This document shows positions 45,516 through 54,477 of a stretch of 64,000 nucleotides of DNA, one piece after another. Made by a program: the position numbers and the translations under genes. The stretch is from Paenibacillus plantarum (GTDB lineage Bacteria > Bacillota > Bacilli > Paenibacillales > NBRC-103111). The stretch covers positions 1 to 64,000 of the forward strand of contig NZ_WHNY01000072.1 in assembly GCF_013141695.1 (NCBI RefSeq), in the 5' to 3' direction. The first letter of the stretch is position 1; every line of letters starts with the position of its first letter. The notes beneath the pieces were generated by a model. It saw nothing but the letters and a program-made list of their open reading frames with translations, was not told the DNA's origin and ran no database searches.

Positions 45516-46196
45516 GTGAAAACACATATACTCGTCGCCGATGACGATGCCCATATTCGCGAACTCATGCGCTTCCTTTTTTCCAAAGAAGGGTATGCGG
45601 TCTTTGAAGCAAGTGACGGTGAGCAAGCTTCGAGGCTGCTGGAAACCGAACAAATTCATCTCGCCGTTGTCGATGTCATGATGCCGCTGCGTGACGGCTT
45701 GGAGCTATGCGCGGAAATCCGCGAGCATTACGATATTCCGATTCTTCTTGTGACAGCCAAAGGTGAGATTGAAGATAAAGAACGAGGCTTTGCTTCAGGC
45801 ACCGATGATTACGTGGTCAAGCCGTTCGAGCCCAAGGAGCTCCTCTTCCGTACGCGTGCGTTATTGCGCCGATATCAGCTGGTTTCCTCGGAGATGATTA
45901 CACTTGGTCAAACGGTCATCAACCGCAAAAGCTATGAAGTCACGATCGCAGGTGAAACGCTGCTGCTGCCGCTCAAAGAATTCCAGCTGCTCGCCCAATT
46001 GGCGAGTCATCCAGGACGCATTTTCACGCGTGAGCAACTGATTCAAATGCTATGGGGCACGGATTATGAGGGTGACAGCCGAACCATCGATGTTCATATC
46101 AAGCGACTGCGGGAGCGTTTTTATGAGAAAACAAGTGACTTTATGATTACGACGGTGAGAGGACTTGGTTACAAGCTTGAGGTGACGGAAGGATGA
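45516..46196 (+). CDS. OmpR-family response regulator
   Basis: 226-aa regulator: receiver domain with D9/D10, phospho-acceptor D53 (VVDVMMP) and the KPFEPKELLFR lysine, then an OmpR/PhoB winged helix (about 130-225; GDSRTIDVHIKRLRERF). The start is a GTG at 45516 with AAGGTG upstream; an ATG at 45486 has no ribosome binding site. Its last 4 nt overlap the kinase gene. With the downstream MMPL gene it forms a kinase-regulator-exporter set. Confidence 0.94.
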   Translation: MKTHILVADDDAHIRELMRFLFSKEGYAVFEASDGEQASRLLETEQIHLAVVDVMMPLRDGLELCAEIREHYDIPILLVTAKGEIEDKERGFASGTDDYVVKPFEPKELLFRTRALLRRYQLVSSEMITLGQTVINRKSYEVTIAGETLLLPLKEFQLLAQLASHPGRIFTREQLIQMLWGTDYEGDSRTIDVHIKRLRERFYEKTSDFMITTVRGLGYKLEVTEG

Positions 46197-47572
46197 AAAC
46201 ATTATATTTTCGCATCGTTGTTACGTTTATTCTCATCGCGATGGTCAGTTCTGTGCTCGCTCTCTTTCTTTCGAATTGGTATTATCTAGCCAAGTTAAGG
46301 GATCAGAACGAGGAACAAATTTGGAAAATAACGACGGAGATTCGCACACTTTATGAAGAAGTGCCTCAGGTCGAGCCTGCGACATTCTTCACACATATTG
46401 CCAATATGGGATTCCAGCTTTATGTCGTGAATGAGCAGATGGCGGGGACCTTCTATGGAACGCCGTATAAGCATACGCAGTTGGATCCAGAGCAAATTCA
46501 GCGTGTTTTAGCGGGAGAAACGTACCGTGGGATGCTGCAGGAGCGTCATCTTCTGATGGTTATCGGCTATTTTGAAAATAGCCTGCGCAACAGTATCGGT
46601 GTTCCCGTTCAGGTACAAGGGAAAACGTATGCCTTGTTTGTACGGCCTAATCTGGAACAGCAGATCGGCGGCGTGCGCGTCCTGATGGCTTTCCTGCTCG
46701 GACTTACCTTCCTATTCAGCATCGTTCTTATCATTATTTTCTCCCAATTCATCGTGAGGCCTGTCAAAAAATTACGAGAAGCTACGAAACGGATTGTTGG
46801 CGGCAGCTACGAAATGAAGATGGATGTTTCCCGTCAGGATGAAATCGGGGAGCTTGCGCGAGATTTTACCTTCATGGCGCAATCGCTAAAACAGGTAGAA
46901 GCTATGCGGCAGGAATTCGTGGGCAATGTCTCCCATGAAATCCAGTCTCCGTTAACTTCGATTCAGGGCTTCGCCCAATCCATACTGGATCAGACGACCT
47001 CCGAGGAGGAGAAGGAGCGCTATCTTCATATCATTTTAGACGAAAGCAAACGATTGTCCTCCCTCAGTAAACAACTGCTAACGCTAGCCTCATTAGATAA
47101 AGAGAGTCATGTAGTTAAGCGCACGATGTACCGACTGGATGAACAAATCCGCCAAATTCTCATTCATACGGAGTGGCAATGGTCGGAAAAGGAGCTCGAC
47201 ATCGAACTGGATCTACCGGAAACCGACGTCTCGGCTGATCACCAATTGCTGCATCAGGTTTGGCTGAACCTTATTACGAATGGCATCAAATACGCTCGTC
47301 CTCATGACATGTTACATATTGCGATTCAGTCATCAGAGACGGAGGTCACTGTCGTGGTGCGCGACACAGGGATTGGCATGTCAGAGTCAGAGCTGCCTCA
47401 TATTTTCACCCGATTCTACAAAGCGGATCGCGCACGGAACCGCGCCAGCGCTGGCACGGGCCTTGGTTTATCTATTGTTCAGAAAATCATCGAGCTGCAT
47501 GGTGGCAGCATTCATGTGCAGAGTGAGCTCGGTAAAGGGACTACGTTCACTGCCCACCTGCCCCGAATGTAA
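46193..47572 (+). CDS. Sensor histidine kinase
   Basis: 459-aa kinase with two membrane spans (about 7-27 and 160-185) flanking an extracytoplasmic sensor, then HAMP, HisKA with H248 in NVSHEIQSPLTSIQGFAQS, and HATPase_c (NLITNGIKYA, DTGIGMSES, GTGLGLS). It is translationally coupled to the OmpR-type regulator and sits 75 nt before the MMPL exporter start, so cell-envelope or lipophilic-compound stress is a plausible signal. Confidence 0.94.
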   Translation: MKTLYFRIVVTFILIAMVSSVLALFLSNWYYLAKLRDQNEEQIWKITTEIRTLYEEVPQVEPATFFTHIANMGFQLYVVNEQMAGTFYGTPYKHTQLDPEQIQRVLAGETYRGMLQERHLLMVIGYFENSLRNSIGVPVQVQGKTYALFVRPNLEQQIGGVRVLMAFLLGLTFLFSIVLIIIFSQFIVRPVKKLREATKRIVGGSYEMKMDVSRQDEIGELARDFTFMAQSLKQVEAMRQEFVGNVSHEIQSPLTSIQGFAQSILDQTTSEEEKERYLHIILDESKRLSSLSKQLLTLASLDKESHVVKRTMYRLDEQIRQILIHTEWQWSEKELDIELDLPETDVSADHQLLHQVWLNLITNGIKYARPHDMLHIAIQSSETEVTVVVRDTGIGMSESELPHIFTRFYKADRARNRASAGTGLGLSIVQKIIELHGGSIHVQSELGKGTTFTAHLPRM

Positions 47573-47646
47573 TCTTGCATTCATCATCCGTTCATATTCC
47601 TCTCCTACTATTTGAAGTAGATTTAGGAGAGGGGAATGAACCTGCC

Positions 47647-49845
47647 ATGAAACATGCATTAACACGTCTTGCCCAGTTCGTTAGCAGTGCTAAAGGCGTC
47701 AAAATCGTACTCATTAGCTGGCTAGCTGCCATCCTTTTATTAAGTGCATTTGCGCCATCTTCCAAAGAAGTCGCCCAAAGCGGCGGTGAAGGCAGCTTAG
47801 CTGGCCATACATTATCTGAAGAAGCTAAACAGTTATTACAAGAGGCCTATCCTTCCCCGGACGGCTTAACTGCCATCCTCGTGTTCCACTCCGAGCAAGC
47901 GATCACGACTGCTGAGCGAGGGGCTATAACTGGCATCAGTTCGTGGCTGGCTTCTGATCAGAAACCGGCATACGTCACACGTTCTCTTCCTTTTCATCAA
48001 ATGCCCGCGGCGCAACAAGAGCTGTTATTTTCTGCAGATCGTACAACGCTCTTGTTAACGGTCTCCCTCCAAAAGGATCTGGCATCTGGTCCTGTTTACG
48101 ATACACTTGAACAGATTCGTCATATGTCCGAGCAGCAAGGTCTGGGGGCTATGAAGCTTGACATCACAGGTCCTGCTGGCATTTCATCCGATACCATTAT
48201 GCTCTTCAAAAAGGCCGATTTTGTGCTAATGCTCGCCACACTGGGGATCATTCTTATCATTTTAATCATCATATACCGATCACCGCTGTTGGCTTTGTTA
48301 CCCTTGGTTATCGCAGGCATGGTGTATGCAGTTGTCGATAGAGTCATAGGCTTAGCAGGCAAAATGGGCTGGATTTTCGTCGAGAAGCAATCCCTCTCCA
48401 TCATGATGATCTTGCTTTTCGCTGTGCTGACCGATTACTGCTTGTTTATTATTGCGCGCTATCGTTCCGCCCTGCGGACAACGGATTCTAAGTACGATGC
48501 GATGTCGAAAGCTTTCTCCAACGTGGCTGAACCGATTTTCTTCAGCGGCGGCACCGTGCTCATTGCCATGCTCACGTTATTCGCTGCTGTATTCAAGCCC
48601 TATCATAACTTTGCGCCTGTCTTCTCCATCGCGATGGTGGTTATTTTGCTCGGTGGACTGACGCTGATTCCTGCAATGTTTGCCTTGATTGGGCGAAAAG
48701 CTTTCTGGCCGTTTATTCCACGTACGGATGACGCGGTTCTTGTGAATGAAGAGCCTCGCGGCTTCTGGGCTTGGGTCAGTACTCGCGTTACCTCAAAGCC
48801 GCGGATAACCGCTCTTGTTCTCATTATCGTTTTGGTGGCACCTGCGTTATCTACACTAGGTATGCGCTACTCGTTTAATCTTATGAAATCCTTCCCTAGC
48901 GATATTTCTTCTAGACAAGGATTTGACACGTTGGAGGCGCAGTTCCCTCCTGGGCAATTAGCGCCAGTTACTGTTCTTTTGGATTCGAAGAAAGAAATCG
49001 TTTGGGATGAGGCTTTTATTAGCAAAATGGATAAGCTAACTGGACTGATCCGTGGCTATGAGGGGATTAGTTCTCTAACACCTGGGGTCAATCAAGCTGA
49101 GTTAACTCCTGGGAATGCCAATTTACCTAAGCATACGATGAAGTTCCAGCTGATTCTGACAATGAATCCCTACGATCAAGCTGCGCTAGAAGTGATCTCT
49201 AGCTTACGCAAGGATAGCGATACCTTGCTTGGACAGAGTGGCTTCGAGGCTAGCCAGTTCACCCTGCATTACGCAGGCCAAACGGCGGAGCAACTTGATG
49301 TCCGTACCATGAATAAGCGGGATACGCTGGTTATTTTCTCACTCATTACCTTGTTGATTACCGTTATGCTGATCTGGCAGGCCCGCTCCCTGCGATTGGC
49401 GCTTACCATGATGGCTACCATGCTGCTGTCCTACGCGGCTACGATGGGAGTGGTCTGGAGTGTGTTTCATTTCGGATTTGGACACGATGCCTTCAGCTAC
49501 CGTCTGCCCGTGTACACATTTATCTTTCTCATCTCGTTAGGCGTAGACTATAACATTATTTTGGTGTCTAGGGTGCATGAGGAAGCGCAGCGCCATCCTT
49601 GGCGAGAGGCTGTGCAACGCGGCGCGGCGTTAACGGGCGGCGTCATTTCTTCGGCCGGCATCGTGCTGGCGGCGACCTTCTGTGTCTTAATGACGCAGCC
49701 GTTGCAGGAGCTGCTGCTGTTTGGTTTCGCCATGGCGGCAGGTATTCTCATCGACACCTTCCTCGTTCGAGGCATGCTGCTTCCGGCGCTGATGACCCAT
49801 ATGGGGCCGCGTGAGGTGAGGCATTCTGTGGTGTTGGAGAAGTAG
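47647..49845 (+). CDS. MMPL-family RND transporter
   Basis: 732-aa membrane protein with the MMPL duplicated layout: one span, an extracellular domain, a bundle of spans, then the same again. Motifs such as VLTDYCLFIIARYR and SLGVDYNIILVSRVHEEAQR are the proton-relay regions of the two halves. Gram-positive members export lipids or hydrophobic compounds (compare B. subtilis YdfJ, also next to a two-component system). The ATG at 47647 has GAGGGG about 12 nt upstream, a long spacing. Confidence 0.93.
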   Translation: MKHALTRLAQFVSSAKGVKIVLISWLAAILLLSAFAPSSKEVAQSGGEGSLAGHTLSEEAKQLLQEAYPSPDGLTAILVFHSEQAITTAERGAITGISSWLASDQKPAYVTRSLPFHQMPAAQQELLFSADRTTLLLTVSLQKDLASGPVYDTLEQIRHMSEQQGLGAMKLDITGPAGISSDTIMLFKKADFVLMLATLGIILIILIIIYRSPLLALLPLVIAGMVYAVVDRVIGLAGKMGWIFVEKQSLSIMMILLFAVLTDYCLFIIARYRSALRTTDSKYDAMSKAFSNVAEPIFFSGGTVLIAMLTLFAAVFKPYHNFAPVFSIAMVVILLGGLTLIPAMFALIGRKAFWPFIPRTDDAVLVNEEPRGFWAWVSTRVTSKPRITALVLIIVLVAPALSTLGMRYSFNLMKSFPSDISSRQGFDTLEAQFPPGQLAPVTVLLDSKKEIVWDEAFISKMDKLTGLIRGYEGISSLTPGVNQAELTPGNANLPKHTMKFQLILTMNPYDQAALEVISSLRKDSDTLLGQSGFEASQFTLHYAGQTAEQLDVRTMNKRDTLVIFSLITLLITVMLIWQARSLRLALTMMATMLLSYAATMGVVWSVFHFGFGHDAFSYRLPVYTFIFLISLGVDYNIILVSRVHEEAQRHPWREAVQRGAALTGGVISSAGIVLAATFCVLMTQPLQELLLFGFAMAAGILIDTFLVRGMLLPALMTHMGPREVRHSVVLEK

Positions 49846-49965
49846 TCCTGCATGTAAACTGACACCATGCTGCATAACTGCCTGCGCTTATATCACTCCA
49901 AGCGAGCAACTCCTCTTCTGCCACGAACTTGGGCGCTGTAGGTGCTTGTCTCGAGTCGCTCTCCG

Positions 49966-49997
49966 CCCTCTCTGTGCATACACATAACAGAGAGAGG
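49966..49997 (+). promoter_or_regulatory. Hairpin covering the ribosome binding site of the 105-aa gene
   Basis: CCTCTCTGT and ACAGAGAGAGG can pair around an 11-nt loop; the 3' arm contains most of the GAGAGGAG ribosome binding site of the next gene, so it could mask translation start. Confidence 0.4.
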
Positions 49998-50012
49998 AGC
50001 GTCGATCCCTGT

Positions 50013-50330
50013 ATGGTGTATCAGAAACAAAGTGAACGACATAAACAGCAACTTCCCAACGCTCGTGCCATTCGGAGAGCATGCAACAAGGAGCTATATC
50101 GAACAGTGAAGCGGCTCAAGATTTGGCTCACCCCAGAGCAACTCAAGTCCGCTGAAACGATCTACGTGAAAAAAGTGATGCTGAATCTCCCCTTCATCGT
50201 CGAGAATGGCAGCAATCGTCGATTGCTCGCTGATTGGTTCGGCGAACACGTTGGCCCCGAGATCGCTCCTATATGGAACGTCGAGTTGGAAACCTTAAAA
50301 GAAGCATTTCGCGATGCGTTTGGTGGGTAG
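50013..50330 (+). CDS. Conserved-looking hypothetical protein (105 aa)
   Basis: I do not recognise a named family. The protein is basic and soluble, mostly helical, with well-ordered segments (NARAIRRACNKELYRTVKRL, PIWNVELETLKEAFRDAFGG) that look like a real gene. The start is set at ATG 50013, with GAGAGGAG about 13 nt upstream inside a possible hairpin. A strong terminator follows at 50373. Monocistronic, downstream of the MMPL gene. Confidence 0.65.
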   Translation: MVYQKQSERHKQQLPNARAIRRACNKELYRTVKRLKIWLTPEQLKSAETIYVKKVMLNLPFIVENGSNRRLLADWFGEHVGPEIAPIWNVELETLKEAFRDAFGG

Positions 50331-50372
50331 CGCGATCCAGCGAAGCCAGTCGAACCAGTTCAACCATGCATG

Positions 50373-50400
50373 ATAAGAGCGGTAACCCGCTCTTATTTGT
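50373..50400 (+). terminator. Intrinsic terminator of the 105-aa gene
   Basis: ATAAGAGCGG and CCGCTCTTAT form a perfect 10-bp stem with a 4-nt loop, followed by TTGTG. Confidence 0.8.
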
Positions 50401-50459
50401 GCTGTTGAAGCTTGGTTACCGCTCTGTGACGAGGGCCGAGCACTACCCGATCAGCTAAT

Positions 50460-50650
50460 AAATGGAAAAAGTACAGTTAATTCGGTAATTCCCCTCCATT
50501 ATTTTGAAATAACTGGAAAATATGTAGTTAATTCCACCCTTTTTCAGCTAAACTGGCGGATACGTCAAAAATAACTACCGTTTTTCCATCTAATCGTAAT
50601 TTTCACCCGCGAAGCGTGAAATTAGCTGTAGATTTTCCAGTTAGACGTAG
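50460..50650. repeat. Repeat family B, copy 3 (two direct, two inverted units)
   Basis: Forward units ATGGAAAAAGTACAGTTAAT (50462) and AACTGGAAAATATGTAGTTA (50509), then inverted units AATAACTACCGTTTTTCCAT (about 50568) and TTAGCTGTAGATTTTCCAGT (about 50622). It fills most of the 50331-50751 gap. No gene seen. Confidence 0.8.
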
Positions 50651-50709
50651 CGTCCAGCCCGGTGAGTTCAATATGCTCTTCTGAGAGGCAGGTTCTTATA
50701 CGATCAAAA

Positions 50710-50743
50710 TAAAAAAGGCCGCGGGGACCATCATCCCCACGAC
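50710..50743 (-). terminator. Intrinsic terminator of the GH4 gene
   Basis: On the minus strand GGTCGTGGGGA and TCCCCGCGGCC pair around a 5-nt loop and run into six T. Confidence 0.92.
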
Positions 50744-50751
50744 CAAATTTC

Positions 50752-52050
50752 TTACTTATACGCTGGCAACCACTTGCCATGAGCCTCAATCAACTCATCG
50801 CACATCGCGACGATATCGTCCATCGACAACTCAGCTGATGTATGTGGATCCAGCATTGCTGCGTGATAAATATGTTCACGCTTGCCTGTAATTGCCGCTT
50901 CAATCGTCAACAACTGCGTGTTGATATTCGTGCGGTTCAGCGCCGCCAGCTGTGGTGGCAGATCCCCTACATAAGTAGGTGTTACACCGTTACGGTCAAC
51001 CAAACACGGCACTTCCACAACTGCTTCACGTGGTAAGTTCGTGATCAAGCCAGTATTCATGACGTTCCCGCCGATTTTAAACGGAACATCCGTCTCAATC
51101 GCTTCGAAGATATACGAAGCATACTCATGTGAACGTACATGCGTCAAATTCGCATCGTTCACGAGGTCCTCACGCATTTGCTTCCAGCGGCTGATTTGAT
51201 CAATACAACGACGCGGATACTCATCCAATGGAATATTGAAGCGATCCACGAGCTCTGGGTAATTCCGCTTGATGAAATACGGATGGTACTCCGCATTATG
51301 CTCAGAGGATTCCGTAATATAATGGCCGAATTTCAGCATCATTTCGTAGCGAACCATGTCTTTGTGTTTCTCTTTTTGCTTCTCAGCTGCACGTTTCTTA
51401 ATCTCCGGATAGAGATCAACACCATCCTTGGTCACTTCAAGCAGCCATGCCATATGATTGATCCCAGCGATTTTCGCTTTCACACCAGTTTGATCAATTT
51501 CCAAGTGTTTGAACAATTCCGGTACACACGTTTGCACGCTATGACACAAACCAACTGTGTTCACACCGCCATACGTGTTCATGACATTTGTCAAAACAGC
51601 CATCGGATTTGTGTAGTTAAGGAACAGCGCATCTGGGCACACTTCACGTATATCCGCAGCGAAATCCAGCATAACTGGAATCGTTCTCAAGTTTCTGAAA
51701 ATACCGCCAATGCCAACCGTATCAGCAATCGTTTGACGCAAACCGTACTTTTTCGGAATTTCAAAATCCGTAATCGTACATGGATCATAGCCACCTACTT
51801 GGATCGCATTTACTACGAATTTGGCACCGCTCAACGCTTCTTTACGGTCTGTATACGCTTTAATAATGGACGTACTTCCACTCGTTTTCTTGATGTTATT
51901 CAGCATATTAGCAGAATCTTGCAGCCGCTGATGATCAATATCAAAGAGAGCGATTTCATAGCCTTGTAATGCGGGAGTAAGCAAACAATCACCGAGTACA
52001 TTTTTTGCAAAAACCGTGCTACCTGCGCCTAAAAAAGTAATTTTGGACAT
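50752..52050 (-). CDS. melA: Glycoside hydrolase family 4, alpha-galactosidase-like
   Basis: 432-aa NAD- and Mn-dependent hydrolase of family GH4. The NAD motif FLGAGSTVFAKNVLGD is at 4-20, the metal ligands are the Cys-His in GLCHSVQ (near 172) and the His in GINHMAW (near 203), and LFLNYTNPMAV is conserved. Overall it matches the MelA-type alpha-galactosidases, though galacturonidase or another GH4 specificity cannot be excluded. ATG 52050 follows GGAGGAG. It is divergent from an AraC gene, with a direct repeat upstream of its -10. Confidence 0.88.
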   Translation of the reverse strand: MSKITFLGAGSTVFAKNVLGDCLLTPALQGYEIALFDIDHQRLQDSANMLNNIKKTSGSTSIIKAYTDRKEALSGAKFVVNAIQVGGYDPCTITDFEIPKKYGLRQTIADTVGIGGIFRNLRTIPVMLDFAADIREVCPDALFLNYTNPMAVLTNVMNTYGGVNTVGLCHSVQTCVPELFKHLEIDQTGVKAKIAGINHMAWLLEVTKDGVDLYPEIKKRAAEKQKEKHKDMVRYEMMLKFGHYITESSEHNAEYHPYFIKRNYPELVDRFNIPLDEYPRRCIDQISRWKQMREDLVNDANLTHVRSHEYASYIFEAIETDVPFKIGGNVMNTGLITNLPREAVVEVPCLVDRNGVTPTYVGDLPPQLAALNRTNINTQLLTIEAAITGKREHIYHAAMLDPHTSAELSMDDIVAMCDELIEAHGKWLPAYK

Positions 52051-52116
52051 GTGAGAATCTCCTCCAATAGACAAACTATTATTATATCCTTACTATAGCG
52101 CAAGCTCGCTTTGAAA

Positions 52117-52145
52117 AATATGGATTGAAACAACTCCAATATGGA
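52117..52145. promoter_or_regulatory. Candidate AraC activator site between the GH4 gene and its regulator
   Basis: AATATGGA occurs at 52117-52124 and 52138-52145, 21 bp apart (two helical turns), just upstream of the expected -35 of the GH4 promoter (-10 TATAAT at 52081-52086, minus strand). Direct repeats with this spacing are typical AraC-family sites. Confidence 0.5.
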
Positions 52146-52197
52146 CATTTGTAGTTTTTTAGATTACGCTCAGAGTAAAAGAAAAAGCGAGGCTCCT

Positions 52198-53061
52198 ATG
52201 AATCAAGATCATACTTACTTCGACATAAGCATCAATCCTTTACATAGCAATCCTGAACTATCTGTCCTTTTCAGTGGCGAAGGCAAGCCTCACCCCCAGC
52301 ACAAAATGGGACCAGCCGTTCACGATTATTACTTGATCCACACCGTTCTTTCGGGGAAAGGCACCTTCGAAATGGGGCAGCGTACCTACGCTTGCTCCAC
52401 CGGGGACACGTTTATCATTTATCCTGGTGAGTTATTCTCATATACGGCAGATGCTGATACGCCCTGGCACTATGTCTGGGTTGCTTCCACAGGTCGCTCC
52501 GTCGATTCGCTGCTTTCACAAATCGGGGTCTCCCCGCAGCAAGCCGTGGTATCGGGCAATGACCCGCGCACCATTCGTCACTTTTACCGACATCTGCGCG
52601 CCTGCTTCAGCCATACCTCTTTCCCTCAGTTAGAGGAGCTGGAAGCTGAAGGCTGGCTGCGCCTGCTTCTTCGTGAGCTTGGACGCGTGAACACGCACCA
52701 TATTTCTGTCAAGCCAGTGGCTGAAACCGATATCCAACGCCAGATCGGACAAGCCGTCCGCTATTTAGAGCTGCAGTATACACAAGCGGTCTCCATTGAG
52801 CATCTCGCTCGCAGCTTGGGGTATCACCGTACCTATTTGTGCAAAATGTTCAAACAATCCACCGGATTATCTCCGATGCAGTATTTATTCAACATCCGCA
52901 TGGAACGGGCCAAGCAGCTACTGATGACAACCGCCATGACCATCGATCAGGTCGCCTCCTCCGTCGGCTTCAATGATGCATTATACTTCTCGAAGCAGTT
53001 CCACAAGTGGAGCGGTTCCGCACCTTCTGTGTATCGGAAAGAGCTTAGACAACTTTCCTAA
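52198..53061 (+). CDS. AraC-family activator divergent from the GH4 gene
   Basis: 287-aa regulator with an N-terminal cupin sensing domain (about 20-150; GKGTFEMGQRTYACSTGDTF, IIYPGELFSY) and a C-terminal AraC HTH (about 185-285; LARSLGYHRTYLCKMFKQST, GFNDALYFSKQFHKW). ATG 52198 has GAGG 6 nt upstream. Such cupin-AraC proteins usually activate the divergent sugar-hydrolase gene when its sugar is present; the direct repeat between them fits. Confidence 0.92.
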   Translation: MNQDHTYFDISINPLHSNPELSVLFSGEGKPHPQHKMGPAVHDYYLIHTVLSGKGTFEMGQRTYACSTGDTFIIYPGELFSYTADADTPWHYVWVASTGRSVDSLLSQIGVSPQQAVVSGNDPRTIRHFYRHLRACFSHTSFPQLEELEAEGWLRLLLRELGRVNTHHISVKPVAETDIQRQIGQAVRYLELQYTQAVSIEHLARSLGYHRTYLCKMFKQSTGLSPMQYLFNIRMERAKQLLMTTAMTIDQVASSVGFNDALYFSKQFHKWSGSAPSVYRKELRQLS

Positions 53062-53076
53062 TATGCACCAACGCGA

Positions 53077-53107
53077 AAGAGCCTCCGCTACACCAGCGAA
53101 GGCTCTT
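53077..53107. terminator. Bidirectional terminator between the AraC and solute-binding genes
   Basis: AAGAGCCTCCGCT and AGCGAAGGCTCTT pair (one mismatch) around a 5-nt loop, between convergent stops at 53061 and 53118. Confidence 0.75.
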
Positions 53108-53117
53108 CCCACTTTCT

Positions 53118-54452
53118 CTACTTCTTCGAATCCACCAGCTTCTGAATCTTATCTTGCGCTGTTTTGATCGTCGTATCGATATCCTGATTTTTCAGCATCA
53201 TTTTATCGAATTCCTCTTGCATCACTTTATCGACTTCAGCTTGATACGTCAGCGGAGTAGCTGCTTTGGCAGCCACCGTGTTTTTCAACACATAGAGCAA
53301 AGACTCTTTGTCTACCATGGCAGGTGTTTTCGTTTTGGAGACAATCTGATCAACGACTTGCTCAAGATTGGCCTTTTTCCAAGAAGGAATGAAACGTCCC
53401 TGTAGCACTAAACCTTCGGTTGTGAACCAACGAATGAAGGTGTACGCTTCTTGTTTATGCTTCGAGTTATTGTAGAGGGCAAAGTTGTCCCCACCGACAG
53501 GAGTTACGCTTGGCTCCCCTTTGTTCATCGTCGGCCAAGGTGCAAAGACGGTCTTAAAGTTCGCTGGCACGGCGTCCGAACCGCCTGTTTCCGCAATAAT
53601 GAAAGAACCTACAGCCATCATACTCGTATTCTGGTTGAAGTATTGCGGGCGATAGTTCAGCTTCTGGCTTAGTACCTCGGCATATGGCGTGGCCGTCTTA
53701 TCTTTCTCCGCTTGAAGGCGCAGTTCTAAGGATTTGCGCATAAATGGCGTGTTGATATTCGCGTTTTTCCCGTCATCGGTGACAAGTCCCGAATTTTGCA
53801 ACTGACCGAATTGAACTAAGTACGTGAAATTAATAAAGGTATGGAAGTACGTGCCGTAGCGTGTTTTACCACCATCGGTTTTCGTCATTTTCTTCGCGTA
53901 ATCGAGATAGTCATCCCATGTCCAGCTTTTGGGAACGGTCAATCCCGCTTCCTTCATATGACTTTCATTAATCGTAACAAACTGCGTAACGGATTTACCA
54001 GGAATACCATAGGTTTTGCCATTCAACTGCGTTGCACCCATGTACTCGTCGTCGATCTTGATACCATCTTTACTCAAATACGAGTCCAGTGGCTCAAACA
54101 TACCTAGCGCAGCACGCTGTGTCACATAGCTCGACGCAGGCAGCATAATAACATCCATGTCTTCGGCAGATGCAGCCGCAAGATCAATCTTCTTAAGTGC
54201 TTCCAATGAATTATTATCGCCAGCGGACACGAACTCCACCTTAATATTCGGATATTTCTTCTGGAAAGCGTCAATGACGACATCGAAACCATCGTTCTTC
54301 AAATTGTTCCACGTATGCAGCTTGATCGTAACAGGTTTCCCCTCCGCCGCTGGTCTCGAACTCCCTTCTGCTCCCTTGGATGCACATCCTGTAAGAAGAA
54401 CAGCTGCTGCGGTCATACCAATTGCTGTTTGTTTCCATTTCGTCATCATCAT
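53118..54452 (-). CDS. Sugar ABC transporter solute-binding lipoprotein
   Basis: 444-aa extracellular family 1 binding protein. The signal peptide ends in lipobox LLTGC, so the Cys is lipid-anchored. The body is typical: VTIKLHTWNNLKNDG, KKYPNIKVEFV and a C-terminal helical tail. GGGGG precedes a run of three ATG codons; I use the first, 54452. It is the last gene of a permease-permease-binding protein operon, whereas the binding protein usually comes first. The substrate is unknown; a sulfated oligosaccharide is suggested by the divergent sulfatase. Confidence 0.93.
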   Translation of the reverse strand: MMMTKWKQTAIGMTAAAVLLTGCASKGAEGSSRPAAEGKPVTIKLHTWNNLKNDGFDVVIDAFQKKYPNIKVEFVSAGDNNSLEALKKIDLAAASAEDMDVIMLPASSYVTQRAALGMFEPLDSYLSKDGIKIDDEYMGATQLNGKTYGIPGKSVTQFVTINESHMKEAGLTVPKSWTWDDYLDYAKKMTKTDGGKTRYGTYFHTFINFTYLVQFGQLQNSGLVTDDGKNANINTPFMRKSLELRLQAEKDKTATPYAEVLSQKLNYRPQYFNQNTSMMAVGSFIIAETGGSDAVPANFKTVFAPWPTMNKGEPSVTPVGGDNFALYNNSKHKQEAYTFIRWFTTEGLVLQGRFIPSWKKANLEQVVDQIVSKTKTPAMVDKESLLYVLKNTVAAKAATPLTYQAEVDKVMQEEFDKMMLKNQDIDTTIKTAQDKIQKLVDSKK

Positions 54453-54477
54453 ATAAATCCCCCTAAGTATGAATGTG

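Noticed and set aside
51139-51969. 276-aa open frame on the plus strand inside the GH4 gene
   Set aside because: Entirely antisense to a clear GH4 enzyme; composition is His/Arg/Ile-rich without domains, and no ribosome binding site.
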